Positions 18,066 to 26,697 of a DNA stretch of 35,606 nt are shown here, one piece after another. A program made the position numbers and the translations under genes. The DNA lies in contig JAKFXL010000020.1 of NCBI GenBank assembly GCA_021731365.1, positions 1 through 35,606 on the forward strand, given 5' to 3'. Origin of the DNA: Gammaproteobacteria bacterium (lineage in GTDB: Bacteria > Pseudomonadota > Gammaproteobacteria > Tenderiales > Tenderiaceae). How positions within the stretch are numbered: position 1 is the stretch's first letter; the number at the start of each line of letters is the position of its first letter. The notes beneath the pieces were generated by a model. That model did no database searches, was not told where the DNA came from, and was given only the letters and a program-made list of their open reading frames with translations.

Positions 18066-18980
18066 ATGTTGAATTACCGACAACTTCACTATTTTTGGAG
18101 CGTGGCCAAGGCCGGCAGCATTGCCCGTGCCGCTGAGCGGCTGCATCTGACCCCCCAGACCATCAGCGCCCAGATCGCTGAACTCGAACGGGCGCTGGGG
18201 CGTGATCTGTTCCGTCGTACCGGGCGGCGGCTTGAGCTGACGGAGGCGGGCAAGCTGGCCCTCTCTCACGCCGATGAAATCTTTCAGATAGGCAGCGAGC
18301 TGGAAGGGCTGATGCACCATTCGGCGGGCAGTAGCGATCTGCTGTTCCGGGTTGGAGTGGCGGATGTGGTCCCCAAATCCATCGCCTACAGATTATTGGC
18401 ACCGGCACTGATGTTGTCGGAGTCGGTACGCCTTGTCTGCCATGAAGATAAGCTGGAGCGGCTGTTTGCGGAGCTGGCCATCCATAAGCTGGATCTGGTG
18501 ATTGCCGATCGCCCACTGCCTACGGAGCTGGGGGTGAAGGGGTATAGCCATGTGCTGGGACAGTGTGGGGTTGTATTTCATGGGGTGCCAGCACTGGCGG
18601 TCCGTTACCGGGATAACTTTCCACAGTCACTGAACGGCGCGCCACTGCTGATCCCAGGGGCGGGCACGGCGATACGGGGGCCGCTGGGGCGCTGGTTTAG
18701 CGAACGCGGCGTACATCCACGGACGGTGGGGGAGTTTGATGATACGGCGTTGATGAAGGCGTTTGGCCAGGCGGGGGCCGGACTCTTTCCTATCCCGGCG
18801 GTGATTAGCGCCGAGATTCAGCGCCAGTACGGCACGGAGGTGGTTGGTCAGGCCGATGAGGTGGTGGTGAAGTACTACGCCATTTCCGTGGAACGCCGGT
18901 TGACCCACCCCGCAGTGGTGGCCATCAGCGAGGCGGCGAAGCAGGGGCTGTTTGTGGGCGCTGAACTTAATCAGGGATAA
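18066..18980 (+). CDS. nhaR: LysR-type regulator, NhaR-like
   Basis: A 304-residue LysR-family transcription factor. The N-terminal winged helix LNYRQLHYFWSVAKAGSIAR continues into AAERLHLTPQTISAQIAELE, the close match to NhaR, the Na+-responsive activator of nhaA in enterobacteria. The rest is a periplasmic-binding-protein-like effector domain. ATG at 18066 with GAGGGGGG upstream is preferred to the ORF start at 17991. No nhaA is in the window. It is divergently transcribed from the HPF-sbtA-P-II genes, and LysR regulators often control the divergent neighbour, so a role there is possible. Alternative targets elsewhere cannot be excluded. Confidence 0.82.
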   Translation: MLNYRQLHYFWSVAKAGSIARAAERLHLTPQTISAQIAELERALGRDLFRRTGRRLELTEAGKLALSHADEIFQIGSELEGLMHHSAGSSDLLFRVGVADVVPKSIAYRLLAPALMLSESVRLVCHEDKLERLFAELAIHKLDLVIADRPLPTELGVKGYSHVLGQCGVVFHGVPALAVRYRDNFPQSLNGAPLLIPGAGTAIRGPLGRWFSERGVHPRTVGEFDDTALMKAFGQAGAGLFPIPAVISAEIQRQYGTEVVGQADEVVVKYYAISVERRLTHPAVVAISEAAKQGLFVGAELNQG

Positions 18981-19458
18981 AGGTGAGTGCCAGACCGTTG
19001 TTGCAATACCGTTTGCCAGTGGGTTTGGGGCCGTCATCAAATAGATGGCCCTGATGGCCGCCGCAGCGGGCGCAGTGGTACTCGGTGCGGGTAAAAAAGA
19101 GTCTGAAATCTTCGCGGGTCTCAACACTGTTGGGCAGCACATCAAAAAAGCTCGGCCAGCCGGTGCCACTCTCATATTTCATGGTAGAGCGGAACAGCGC
19201 CAGTTCACAGGCGGCGCAGGCAAAGGTACCGGCCCGTTTTTCGTGATTGAGCGCACTGCTGCGGGGTGGCTCGGTCCCCTCTTTACGCAGGATATTGTAT
19301 TGCGCGGGGGTCAGTTGCTGACGCCATTCGGCATCACTTTTGGTGATCTTCTGGATGGAACTACCCTCTTGACGGCTACTCATGGCCACCGCCTGGCGGG
19401 TTAATAGCGGGGTAGCGGCCAGGGCTACAAGTGAGAGTAAAAAATGGCGGCGTTGCAT
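18967..19458 (-). CDS. msrB: Peptide-methionine (R)-S-oxide reductase, exported
   Basis: Repairs methionine-R-sulfoxide in proteins. The 163-residue protein has the four zinc-ligand cysteines (CAAC and CARC), the core GGHQGHLFDDGPKPTGKRYC, and the catalytic Cys in RYCNNG. A signal peptide starts RRHFLLSLVALAATPLL, with a Tat-like double Arg, so the enzyme is probably periplasmic. It converges on the nhaR-like gene and overlaps its 3' end by 14 bases. Confidence 0.93.
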   Translation of the reverse strand: MQRRHFLLSLVALAATPLLTRQAVAMSSRQEGSSIQKITKSDAEWRQQLTPAQYNILRKEGTEPPRSSALNHEKRAGTFACAACELALFRSTMKYESGTGWPSFFDVLPNSVETREDFRLFFTRTEYHCARCGGHQGHLFDDGPKPTGKRYCNNGLALTFIPD

Positions 19459-19572
19459 AACAGGCTCCAGTGATGTGGGTGGGTAGACACTATTATTGTC
19501 GGGTTGTTGTGATAAATCCTTACAAAAGAGTCACGTTTTTATCACAGTAGTTTTTTTGTGGTGGTGCCTCTC

Positions 19573-19601
19573 TTGGTTTTGGCAAGGGTTATAGGTATAG
19601 T
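19573..19601 (+). promoter_or_regulatory. Putative promoter of the gcv operon
   Basis: TTGGTT (19573-19578) and TATAGT (19596-19601) are separated by 17 bases, and the riboswitch begins about 15 bases downstream. Between msrB and this point (19459-19572) there is nothing else I can identify. Confidence 0.5.
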
Positions 19602-19615
19602 TCGTGGCTCAACCT

Positions 19616-19809
19616 AACCCGTTTGGGGGAGAGTGTTCGGATCCAACAGGGTCGGAACCGCCGAAGGCGCAACCCGCCCGGAATCGCTCAGGCCTCAGGA
19701 CCGCAGACGGTGGTTGACTCTGGAGAGCGAGCCTCTGTTTTAAATAGAGGGTTCCACCGAAGGGGTGAGTCTAATCAAAGGCTTAAACTCTCAGGTACCC
19801 GGACAGAGG
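19616..19809 (+). promoter_or_regulatory. Tandem glycine riboswitch (gcvT leader)
   Basis: Two successive glycine aptamers are visible. The first runs from the GGGGGAGAG at about 19625 through CCGCCGAAGGCGCAA and the CTCAGG...ACCGCAGACGG end near 19710. The second starts with CTCTGGAGAGC near 19718 and has CCACCGAAGGGGTGA, then CTCTCAGGTACCCGGACAGAGG, ending near 19809. These are the conserved cores of the gcvT RNA family. It precedes a terminator and gcvT, so glycine binding probably switches readthrough into the operon (an ON switch in known gcvT examples). Confidence 0.93.
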
Positions 19810-19847
19810 GGCGACAGGTCAGCGACTGCTGACCTGTCGCCCTTTTT
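19810..19847 (+). terminator. Intrinsic terminator of the glycine riboswitch
   Basis: A perfect 14-bp stem (19810-19823 with 19828-19841), loop GACT, followed by CTTTTT. It abuts the second aptamer, whose final strand could compete for pairing. It is the expression platform of the riboswitch. Confidence 0.9.
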
Positions 19848-20026
19848 GCGTTTTTAAGGTACAAGATTAATGATAACAGCCCGAACGCAGCCCTTTGACC
19901 ATCCCGGCTCACCCACTGTTGGGTGTATGGTGAGGCTGGAGTTCAGGTCGTTGCCAGGTTTGTCTTATCATGTGGCGGAGGGTTGTCAGCCCTCCCGAGC
20001 CCCTTTAACAGTGGACGCGAAATATC

Positions 20027-21121
20027 ATGGCTAAAAAGACCCCGCTCTACGATCAGCACATCGCCTGTGGTGGCAAGCTGGTCGACTTTGCTGGCTGGAA
20101 CATGCCGCTCAACTATGGTTCGCAGCTCGATGAGCACCATGCTGTTCGTAGCGCTGCGGGTATGTTTGATGTCTCCCACATGACGGTGGTTGATCTGACC
20201 GGCGACAAGGTCAAACCTTTTCTTCAGTATCTGCTGGCTAACGATGTAGATAAACTCAAACTTAGCGGCAAGGCGCTTTATAGCGGCATGTTGCGGGAAG
20301 ATGGCGGGGTGATCGACGACCTGATCGTCTATTACATTCACGATACCTTCTACCGCATGGTGGTCAACGCCGGTACCCGTGACAAAGATATGGCCTGGCT
20401 TGAGAAGCAGGCAGCGGCGTTTGCGGTTGATGTGAACGAACGTCACGATCTGGCGATGGTGGCGGTGCAGGGCCCCAGCGCCCGTGAGATGGCCCACGCG
20501 GTATTGAGCGCGGCTCAGGCCGATGCGGCTAGCCAGCTTCAGCCCTTTTTTGGTGTTGAGAGTGAGGGGCTTTTTATCGCCCGCACCGGCTACACTGGCG
20601 AGGATGGTTACGAGATGATGGTGCCCGCCGATCAGGCCGCGCAGTTGTGGGGTGCGCTGGTGCAGCAGGGTGTTCGTCCCTGTGGTCTGGGGGCCCGTGA
20701 CAGTCTGCGGCTGGAGGCAGGTATGAATCTTTATGGTTCTGATATGGATGAGACCACCAGTCCGCTGGAGTCGGGCATGGGCTGGACTATCGCCTGGGAG
20801 CCATCAACACGCCACTTTATTGGCCGCAAGGCGTTAGAGGCGCAGCGCCGCCAGAGTGGTGGCAGCAAGCTGGTGGGGTTGGTTTTGCTTGATAAGGGGG
20901 TGTTGCGTGCCCATCAGACAGTGGTCTGGAATGGTGACCCGATGGGCGAAACCACCAGCGGCGGCTTTTCCCCTACCCTCGGCCGCTCCATCGCCCTGGC
21001 ACGGGTGGCGACGGAGGTGAGTGATGAGTGCCAGGTTGACGTGCGTGGCAAAATGCTGCTGTGTCAGGTGGTTAAACCACCCTTTGTCCGTAATGGAAAA
21101 GCCTGTATTAAGATTGATTGA
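20027..21121 (+). CDS. gcvT: Glycine cleavage system T protein (aminomethyltransferase)
   Basis: Transfers the methylene group from the H-protein-bound aminomethyl intermediate to tetrahydrofolate, releasing ammonia. The 364-residue sequence is typical: [21 protein letters not shown], given here as [17 protein letters not shown], then GMFDVSHM, the folate-site [11 protein letters not shown] and [13 protein letters not shown]. First gene of the riboswitch-controlled gcvT-H-PA-PB operon. Confidence 0.97.
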   Translation: MAKKTPLYDQHIACGGKLVDFAGWNMPLNYGSQLDEHHAVRSAAGMFDVSHMTVVDLTGDKVKPFLQYLLANDVDKLKLSGKALYSGMLREDGGVIDDLIVYYIHDTFYRMVVNAGTRDKDMAWLEKQAAAFAVDVNERHDLAMVAVQGPSAREMAHAVLSAAQADAASQLQPFFGVESEGLFIARTGYTGEDGYEMMVPADQAAQLWGALVQQGVRPCGLGARDSLRLEAGMNLYGSDMDETTSPLESGMGWTIAWEPSTRHFIGRKALEAQRRQSGGSKLVGLVLLDKGVLRAHQTVVWNGDPMGETTSGGFSPTLGRSIALARVATEVSDECQVDVRGKMLLCQVVKPPFVRNGKACIKID

Positions 21122-21210
21122 TGAGTGACCGATGATTTCCAGACCCCTGATGGGGATGGGAAACAGAGACCAGACAGTTAAAACACTAAATAATGACGAG
21201 GACCAGAACG

Positions 21211-21606
21211 ATGAGCAATATTCCAGATACCCTGTTGTACACCTCCAGCCACGAATGGGTTGAAGTGCTGAGTGATGGCACCGCTCGTATCGGTATCACC
21301 GACCACGCCCAGGAGCTGCTCGGTGACATGGTGTATGTCGAAGTGCCAGAGGTGGGTGACGAAGTGAAGTCCGGTGAGGAGTGCGCGGTGGTGGAGTCGG
21401 TCAAGGCCGCCTCCGACGTCTACAGCCCGATCTCGGGCGTGGTGGTTGCGGTGAATGAAACCCTGGCCGAGAATCCCGGGCTGGTCAATGGTGACCCCTA
21501 CAGCGATGGCTGGATCATGCGTATCAAGATTGCCGACCAGGGCGAGCTGGAAGAGCTGTTTGATGCCGAGAGTTATCAGGATGTGATCGACGAAGAAGAT
21601 CACTAA
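21211..21606 (+). CDS. gcvH: Glycine cleavage system H protein
   Basis: Lipoyl carrier that shuttles the aminomethyl group between P, T and L proteins. The lipoyl lysine is in [14 protein letters not shown]-terminal [10 protein letters not shown] and C-terminal [11 protein letters not shown] fit the family. ATG at 21211 (131 residues) is chosen over 21193 because GAGGA lies at good spacing and MSNIPDTL is the usual kind of start. Lipoylation could be done by the LipB/LipA pair at 3088-4697. Confidence 0.96.
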   Translation: MSNIPDTLLYTSSHEWVEVLSDGTARIGITDHAQELLGDMVYVEVPEVGDEVKSGEECAVVESVKAASDVYSPISGVVVAVNETLAENPGLVNGDPYSDGWIMRIKIADQGELEELFDAESYQDVIDEEDH

Positions 21607-21633
21607 AACTTACCCCAGCCAGCAGAGTCAACG

Positions 21634-22992
21634 ATGCCTTTTATTCCACACACTGAACAGGATGTCACCGAGATGCTCGACGCCATTGGCGTCGATAGCA
21701 TTGAAGCGTTATTTGACGAGATCCCCGCTGAGCTGCGGGTCAAGGGGGTGCTCAATATCCCCGACGGTATGAACGAGATGGCGGTCGCCCGCCTGATGCG
21801 TGAACGTGCCGCCGGGGACGCCACCGGTCTTAATTTCATCGGTGCGGGGGCCTACGAGCACCATATCCCGCAGGCGGTGTGGGATATCGCCACCCGGGGT
21901 GAGTTCTACTCTGCCTACACCCCCTATCAGGCGGAGGCGAGTCAGGGCACGTTGCAGCTGCTCTACGAGTACCAGACCATGACGGCCAGTCTCAACGGCC
22001 TTGATGTCTCCAACGCCTCGCTGTATGACGGTGCCTCGGCACTCTCAGAGGCGGTGTTGATGGCGGTACGTGCCCATCGTAAATCGAAGTCAAAACGGGT
22101 TCTTATGCCCAGTACCGTACATCCGGCCTACCGTGCGGTGGTGCGGGCGGTGGTGAAGAATCAAGGCATTGAGATCGTCGAGCTGCCCTACTGTGCAGAG
22201 GCAGGCACCACTTTGATCAGCGAGTTGAAGCAGTACGAAGGGCAGGACATTACCGCGCTGGTGATCCCGCAGCCCAACTTTTTTGGTGTGCTGGAAGATG
22301 TGGATGGCCTGACCGATTGGGCGGCGGCCAATAACGCGATTGCGATTGCGGTGGTGAATCCGATGACCCTGTCACTGCTCAAGCCGCCAGGCCAGTGGGG
22401 GCAGAACGGTGTTGATATCTCCTGTGGCGAAGGTCAGCCACTCGGTATTCCACTCTCCAGTGGCGGCCCCTATTACGGCTTTATCACCTGCAAGCAGGCA
22501 CATGTGCGGCAGCTGCCCGGCCGTATCATCGGCCGCACTGTTGATCTTGATGGCAAACCCGGTTTTGCCCTGACACTGCAGGCGCGTGAGCAGCACATCC
22601 GCCGCTCCAAGGCGACATCCAACATCTGTACCAACCAGGGGTTGATGGTGACGGCTTCAACTATCTTCATGTCCCTGATGGGGGCTGAAGGGTTGGAGCG
22701 TGCCGCGGCACAGAGCATCTCGAATACTCAGATACTCGCCGACAAGCTCTGTGCCATCAACGGTGTTGAAAGAGTCTTCGCCGGTGTGAACTTCCACGAA
22801 GTGGTGCTGCGTCTGCCCAAACCGGTTGCGGGGGTGCTCGAAGCGCTGGCGGAGCGGGGGATCTATGGTGGTTACAACATGGGCACCCAGTATCCGACGT
22901 TGAGTGACTGCATTAGTGTCTGTGCCACCGAGACCAAAACAGCGGCGGATCTGGATGCTTACAGCGATGCGCTTAAAGCAGTGTTGGCCTAA
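21634..22992 (+). CDS. gcvPA: Glycine dehydrogenase (decarboxylating) subunit 1
   Basis: N-terminal half of the P protein, in the two-subunit form. The 452-residue sequence starts [18 protein letters not shown], and contains [34 protein letters not shown] (given in part) and [18 protein letters not shown]. It forms the heterotetramer with GcvPB, which carries the PLP lysine. Enterobacteria have a single-chain GcvP; the split form is common in other bacteria and archaea. It starts 27 bases after gcvH. Confidence 0.96.
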   Translation: MPFIPHTEQDVTEMLDAIGVDSIEALFDEIPAELRVKGVLNIPDGMNEMAVARLMRERAAGDATGLNFIGAGAYEHHIPQAVWDIATRGEFYSAYTPYQAEASQGTLQLLYEYQTMTASLNGLDVSNASLYDGASALSEAVLMAVRAHRKSKSKRVLMPSTVHPAYRAVVRAVVKNQGIEIVELPYCAEAGTTLISELKQYEGQDITALVIPQPNFFGVLEDVDGLTDWAAANNAIAIAVVNPMTLSLLKPPGQWGQNGVDISCGEGQPLGIPLSSGGPYYGFITCKQAHVRQLPGRIIGRTVDLDGKPGFALTLQAREQHIRRSKATSNICTNQGLMVTASTIFMSLMGAEGLERAAAQSISNTQILADKLCAINGVERVFAGVNFHEVVLRLPKPVAGVLEALAERGIYGGYNMGTQYPTLSDCISVCATETKTAADLDAYSDALKAVLA

Positions 22993-23013
22993 CAAAGGAA
23001 TAACGGAATCACT

Positions 23014-24477
23014 ATGAGCACACTGATTTTCGAACAATCCCGTCCCAATCGTATTGCTGTTGCCCAGATGGCTAGCGCCGTTGAGGTCAAAGGCATTCCT
23101 GCTGCACTGCGCCGCACAACACGCCCGCTGCTGCCGCAGGTCTCCGAGATGCAGGTGGTGCGCCACTATACCCGCCTGTCGCAGAAAAACTTTTCTATCG
23201 ATACCCAGTTCTATCCACTTGGCTCCTGCACCATGAAGTACAACCCGCGTGTCTGTAATTCTGTGGCGCTGCAACCCGGTTTTGCCGGGCGTCACCCCTA
23301 TGCACCGGACACCTCTGGCCAGGGGTTGTTGGCGTCGATGTACGATCTGCAGGAGCTGCTCAAAGAGGTGACCGGTATGAAGGGTGTATCGCTTACCCCT
23401 GCCGCCGGTGCCCAGGGTGAGTTTGCCGGTGTGGCTATGATCCGTGCTTACCACGATTCACGCAACGACACCGCACGTAGCGAGATTATCGTGCCCGATG
23501 CCGCTCACGGTACCAACCCTGCCACCGCCATTATGTGTGGTTATAAGGTGAAGGAGATTCCGACCAAGGATTGTGGTGATATCGATATCGACGCGTTAAA
23601 AGCCGCCGTCGGCCCCCAGACCGCTGGCATTATGCTCACTAACCCTTCGACTGTGGGGGTCTTCGAGCGCAATATCAAAGAGATTGCCAAGATCGTGCAC
23701 GATGCCGGTGGCCTGCTTTATTATGATGGTGCCAATCTCAATGCCATTCTTGGCAAGGTGCGGCCTGGCGACATGGGTTTTGATGTTATCCATATGAATC
23801 TGCACAAAACTTTCTCCACCCCACACGGCGGTGGTGGCCCTGGTGCCGGTCCTGTGGGTGTCAGTGGGCGGCTGCTGCCGTTTCTGCCAATCCCTATGGT
23901 GACTAAAGAGGGCGACAAGTTCCGCTGGCTGACCGAGAAGGATCGCCCCGAGTCGATCGGTCGTCTCTCCGCCTTCACCGGTAACATCGGTGTGCTGATC
24001 CGCGCCTACGTCTACGCCCGTTTGTTGGGGCGCGAGGGGATGGAGCGTGTGGCCGAGTACGCCACGCTCAACGCCAACTACATGGCGGCAGAGTTGCAGA
24101 AGGCCGGGTTTGAGCTGGCCTACCCGGAGCGCCGCGCCACCCATGAGTTTATCGTCACCCTGAAAAAAGAGGCAAAGGAGCTCAACGCCACGGCCATGGA
24201 TTTTGCCAAGCGGCTGCTCGACTACGGCTTTCACGCCCCCACCACCTACTTCCCGCTGATGGTGCCTGAGTGTCTGTTGATCGAGCCAACCGAAACTGAA
24301 AGCAAAGATGTGCTCGATGGTTTTGTTGCCGCCATGGCCAAGATCAAAGCCGAGGCGCAGCAGGACTCCAGCCTGTTGAAGGGTGCCCCTTACACCCTGC
24401 CGTCCCGCCGTCTTGATGATGTACGGGCTGCGCGGGAGCTGGATCTGACCTGGAAAGCAGGAAATGTGGTCAGCTAG
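23014..24477 (+). CDS. gcvPB: Glycine dehydrogenase (decarboxylating) subunit 2
   Basis: PLP-bearing half of the P protein; it decarboxylates glycine and loads the aminomethyl group on GcvH. The PLP lysine is in [18 protein letters not shown]. Other family features are [14 protein letters not shown] and [11 protein letters not shown]. At 487 residues it is full length. Ribosome binding site AAAGGAAT lies upstream. Its 3' end (24415-24457) is repeated with five differences at 26655-26697, on the far side of the restriction-modification island. Confidence 0.97.
   Translation: MSTLIFEQSRPNRIAVAQMASAVEVKGIPAALRRTTRPLLPQVSEMQVVRHYTRLSQKNFSIDTQFYPLGSCTMKYNPRVCNSVALQPGFAGRHPYAPDTSGQGLLASMYDLQELLKEVTGMKGVSLTPAAGAQGEFAGVAMIRAYHDSRNDTARSEIIVPDAAHGTNPATAIMCGYKVKEIPTKDCGDIDIDALKAAVGPQTAGIMLTNPSTVGVFERNIKEIAKIVHDAGGLLYYDGANLNAILGKVRPGDMGFDVIHMNLHKTFSTPHGGGGPGAGPVGVSGRLLPFLPIPMVTKEGDKFRWLTEKDRPESIGRLSAFTGNIGVLIRAYVYARLLGREGMERVAEYATLNANYMAAELQKAGFELAYPERRATHEFIVTLKKEAKELNATAMDFAKRLLDYGFHAPTTYFPLMVPECLLIEPTETESKDVLDGFVAAMAKIKAEAQQDSSLLKGAPYTLPSRRLDDVRAARELDLTWKAGNVVS
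24415..24457 (+). repeat. gcvPB 3'-end repeat, functional copy
   Basis: 43 bases encoding [14 protein letters not shown] near the GcvPB C-terminus. 38 of 43 bases match 26655-26697. It forms the left boundary of the island. Confidence 0.8.
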
Positions 24478-24493
24478 AGTAGGTCAATCAAGA

Positions 24494-24525
24494 GGACAAC
24501 CCTCAGCGGGGTTGGTCTTTTACTT
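24494..24525 (+). terminator. Possible terminator after gcvPB
   Basis: CAACCC-TCAGCG-GGGTTG forms a 6-bp stem followed by GTCTTTTACTTTT. It is modest but correctly placed 20 bases after the gcvPB stop. Confidence 0.45.
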
Positions 24526-24661
24526 TTGAATTTGGTGAGTATGTTTTTGTTTTGCGGTTAAATGAGCCGGGGAAATTCCCAAAAAGGGCAAGTGTTGTGG
24601 TGAGCGCGCAATGCGCTGACCTTCTATTCATGAGTCCGGGCAGTTCGGGGGAATTTATAAT

Positions 24662-25186
24662 ATGCCAATGGAACAGATGCAACTAATTGAACAAACGGGA
24701 ACCGCTATCCGTGAGGCGCAGCGAGACTTTTCGCCTGGGATTAGCACCAATGCAAAAAGCACTGGCTCACGCCCATTTTTTTTGGAATTTTTTGCTGGTA
24801 GCGGATTAGTGGCGCAGGGTTTGAAAGGTTACTTTCGAACTGTGTGGGCAAATGACATTTGCGATAAAAAAGCCGCTGTTTATGTGGCTAACCACGGTTC
24901 AAAACATTTTCATTTAGGCTCGATCTCCGATGTCAGTGGTGAGACCTTGCCGAGAGCATCTCTTGCATGGGCCTCTTTCCCTTGCTAAGACCTTTCGCTT
25001 GCTGGCCTGACGGGAGGTATTCATGCATCTCGAAGCGGGCTTGTATGGCAGTGGCTTCGCATCATTGATGAAATGCCATCGCGCCCGCCTGTCCTTGTTG
25101 CAGAAAATGTTGCCGGTTTGGTTTCTGCGGCGGACGGCGAGAATTATCGGGCGTTGCATCAATCTTTGGCAGATCGTGGCTATTAG
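24662..25186 (+). pseudogene. DNA (cytosine-5) methyltransferase, N-terminal part, nonsense-mutated
   Basis: Class I C5-methyltransferase fragment. Motif I is FFLEFFAGSGLVAQG (SAM binding), and the catalytic motif IV reads SFPC then a TAA at 24986 then DLSLAG. Known enzymes have PCQDLSLAG here, so one C-to-T change (CAA to TAA) explains the stop. The frame then stays open through motif VI (VAENVAGL) to LADRGY and a second stop TAG at 25184-25186. Everything after about residue 174, including the target-recognition domain, is missing. A small C-terminal remnant lies at 25948-26046 beyond the nuclease ORF. As written the enzyme cannot work. Confidence 0.88.
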
Positions 25187-25195
25187 CAGCCCCAC

Positions 25196-25945
25196 ATGAA
25201 AAAACTATCGCCCCGTGAAAAACCAATCCTTGCCGGGCTATATTTATCCAAGTTTGATGCGATGGGTTTGCACCAGCTCGGTTTTAAAAGCTTTACAGAG
25301 GCTTTCAATGTTATCGGATTTGCATTGGGAGTCCAGCCAGCATCGGTAAAAAATTACAGGGACGAATTTGATCCCCTGTTTCCGAATGACAGAAAAGGTT
25401 GGCACAAACGATCCATGAGGGTTTACTGCAAAGCGATATACGATAACTTTGCTGGTCTAGGAATAGGCGAGTTTTCAACCTTGCTAAAACAATTGATCTA
25501 TAAACGGCATGACCTCGATATTCTGATGGAAGAGGTCGAAAAAGACGAAGGCGACAAAAAAAGTTCATTTGCACAAAGATTGATAACCGGCCAAGCGGCA
25601 GAGCAATACTTCATATCAAAATACAAAGAGATAAACCTATTTAATGAGTTTGAAATGGAAGACACCACGAAACTCGGCTGCGGTTTTGATTTCAGATTAA
25701 CATCTCAAGATGTTTTTTATGGTGTAGAGGTTAAAGGCATGAATGAGTCCAAGGGAAGCATTACCTTAACAAATAAAGAATATTCAGTAGCATCCATCAT
25801 GGGCGACCGATATTTTTTGTTCGTAGTAAAAAACTTTAAGGAAAACCCTTTTCATGAACTGTATCCAAACCCATTGGGTGGCGGATTGCCTTTCAATAGA
25901 ATTGAACAAAAGGTAATTCAGATAAGCTGGTCAACCAAACTTTAA
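25196..25945 (+). CDS. Putative restriction endonuclease, PD-(D/E)XK / DUF3883-like
   Basis: A 249-residue ORF beginning ten bases after the methyltransferase fragment. The N-terminal 110 residues are basic and helical (SPREKPILAG, SVKNYRDEF) and may bind DNA. The C-terminal 120 residues look like a DUF3883/NO VEIN-type nuclease fold: TGQAAEQYF helix, then GFD165F, then E178-V-K180, which gives a PD-(D/E)XK-like D...ExK triad. The context (methylase pieces on both sides, DUF4928-like gene after) supports a restriction role. The ORF looks intact, which is unexpected beside a dead methylase. Specificity is unknown. Codon use is AT-richer than the gcv genes, pointing to transfer. Confidence 0.65.
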   Translation: MKKLSPREKPILAGLYLSKFDAMGLHQLGFKSFTEAFNVIGFALGVQPASVKNYRDEFDPLFPNDRKGWHKRSMRVYCKAIYDNFAGLGIGEFSTLLKQLIYKRHDLDILMEEVEKDEGDKKSSFAQRLITGQAAEQYFISKYKEINLFNEFEMEDTTKLGCGFDFRLTSQDVFYGVEVKGMNESKGSITLTNKEYSVASIMGDRYFLFVVKNFKENPFHELYPNPLGGGLPFNRIEQKVIQISWSTKL

Positions 25946-25947
25946 TC

Positions 25948-26046
25948 ATGCCGATTCAAAACGTACTGACCAAGCGCGAAGCCGCGCATCTAATGGACGT
26001 ACCGGATACTTACAAAATGCCGAGAAGTTACAACGATGGTTACTAA
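25948..26046 (+). pseudogene. C-terminal remnant of cytosine-5 methyltransferase
   Basis: This open stretch starts three bases after the nuclease stop and encodes VLTKREAAHLMDVPDTYKMP followed by RSYNDGY and a stop. Motifs IX-X of C5-methyltransferases typically read LTPREAARLMGFPDDYKLP...YNDAY, so this is very probably the 3' end of such a gene, cut short before the final VVP. It is in a different frame from the N-terminal piece. The DUF4928-like ORF starts inside its last codons. Confidence 0.7.
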
Positions 26047-26620
26047 AGAGCATTTCGCAGCCAAACCGCTCCACTTCCGTTTCGATCAAACAAAGGGTTT
26101 ACAGGCCATCATTCAAGACCTGTTAGCGCAAGCTGGAAAACGCCAGCTGAAATCGACTAGTACGATGTATCAAGGCGCAGTGTTGCAGCATCTTGTGGGT
26201 GCAATATTGGAATTGGCTTTGCCAGGAATACAAATTGCCCATAGCAGTTTTTCCGTTGCCGATGCAGTCAGCGACCGATCAGGCGATTTTGTGATCGACG
26301 ACAGCATCATTCACATCACTACCTCGCCGGGCGAGGCGGTTATCAGGAAATGCCAGCGCAATCTTGAAGCCGGGGCCAAACCAATCATTTTAACGCTGGC
26401 TGAAGGTGTCACCGTCGCCAGGGTTCTTGCTGGTAATGCAGGACTGTCCGGGCGCATTGATATTATGGATGCGGAACAGTTCATTGCTGCCAATCTTCAT
26501 GAATTGAGTTTATTCAAGGCTTCAGCCCACAGGCTTACTCTTGAGAAGCTGGTTGAGGCATACAATCGAATTGTTGCTGACAATGAGACAGATCCCAGCT
26601 TGCGTATAGTAATGGGTTGA
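26036..26620 (+). CDS. DUF4928-like protein, restriction-modification associated
   Basis: A 194-residue ORF resembling the C-terminal part of DUF4928-family proteins, which are found beside C5-methyltransferases and are suspected nucleases. Recognisable parts are GAVLQHLVGAILELALPG, SFSVADAVSDRSGDFVIDD, IHITTSPGEAVIRKCQRNLE and LVEAYNRIV. GDF followed by a hydrophobic strand could be nuclease-like, but I cannot name catalytic residues. As I recall, family members are nearer 300 residues, so this copy is probably N-terminally truncated by the same deletion that removed the methyltransferase end. The start ATG overlaps that remnant. Confidence 0.6.
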   Translation: MVTKEHFAAKPLHFRFDQTKGLQAIIQDLLAQAGKRQLKSTSTMYQGAVLQHLVGAILELALPGIQIAHSSFSVADAVSDRSGDFVIDDSIIHITTSPGEAVIRKCQRNLEAGAKPIILTLAEGVTVARVLAGNAGLSGRIDIMDAEQFIAANLHELSLFKASAHRLTLEKLVEAYNRIVADNETDPSLRIVMG

Positions 26621-26654
26621 TGAATTGTAAGGTATACGCTATATACCCCGCCTC

Positions 26655-26697
26655 GATGATGTACGGGCTGTGCGAGAATTGGACCTGACCTGGAAAG
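26655..26697 (+). repeat. Second copy of gcvPB 3' end
   Basis: It encodes [14 protein letters not shown], followed in frame by GETNAS and a stop. Five differences from 24415-24457, four of them silent, so this sequence evolved as coding DNA before it was cut off. The similarity extends a few codons upstream (RL) and then stops. Right boundary of the island. Confidence 0.8.

Larger units (their letters stand above)
24458..26697 (+). mobile_element. Restriction-modification island inserted at gcvPB 3' end
   Basis: About 2.2 kb lying between two copies of the gcvPB 3' end. It carries a broken cytosine-5 methyltransferase in two pieces, a nuclease-like ORF and a DUF4928-like ORF, and is visibly more AT-rich than its neighbours. 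No integrase or inverted repeat is present, so I infer homologous or illegitimate recombination with foreign DNA carrying its own gcvPB end. The exact borders are uncertain. Confidence 0.5.

Noticed and set aside
18066-18980. NhaR regulator controlling an adjacent nhaA
   Set aside because: No Na+/H+ antiporter nhaA is present in the window; the neighbour is msrB.
24984-24991. Recoding of the in-frame TAA in the methyltransferase
   Set aside because: No readthrough context or structure is visible and the gene is also truncated downstream, so simple decay explains it.
25946-26035. Independent small protein gene starting at 25948
   Set aside because: The sequence matches the motif IX-X end of C5-methyltransferases, so it is better read as a remnant than as a new gene.
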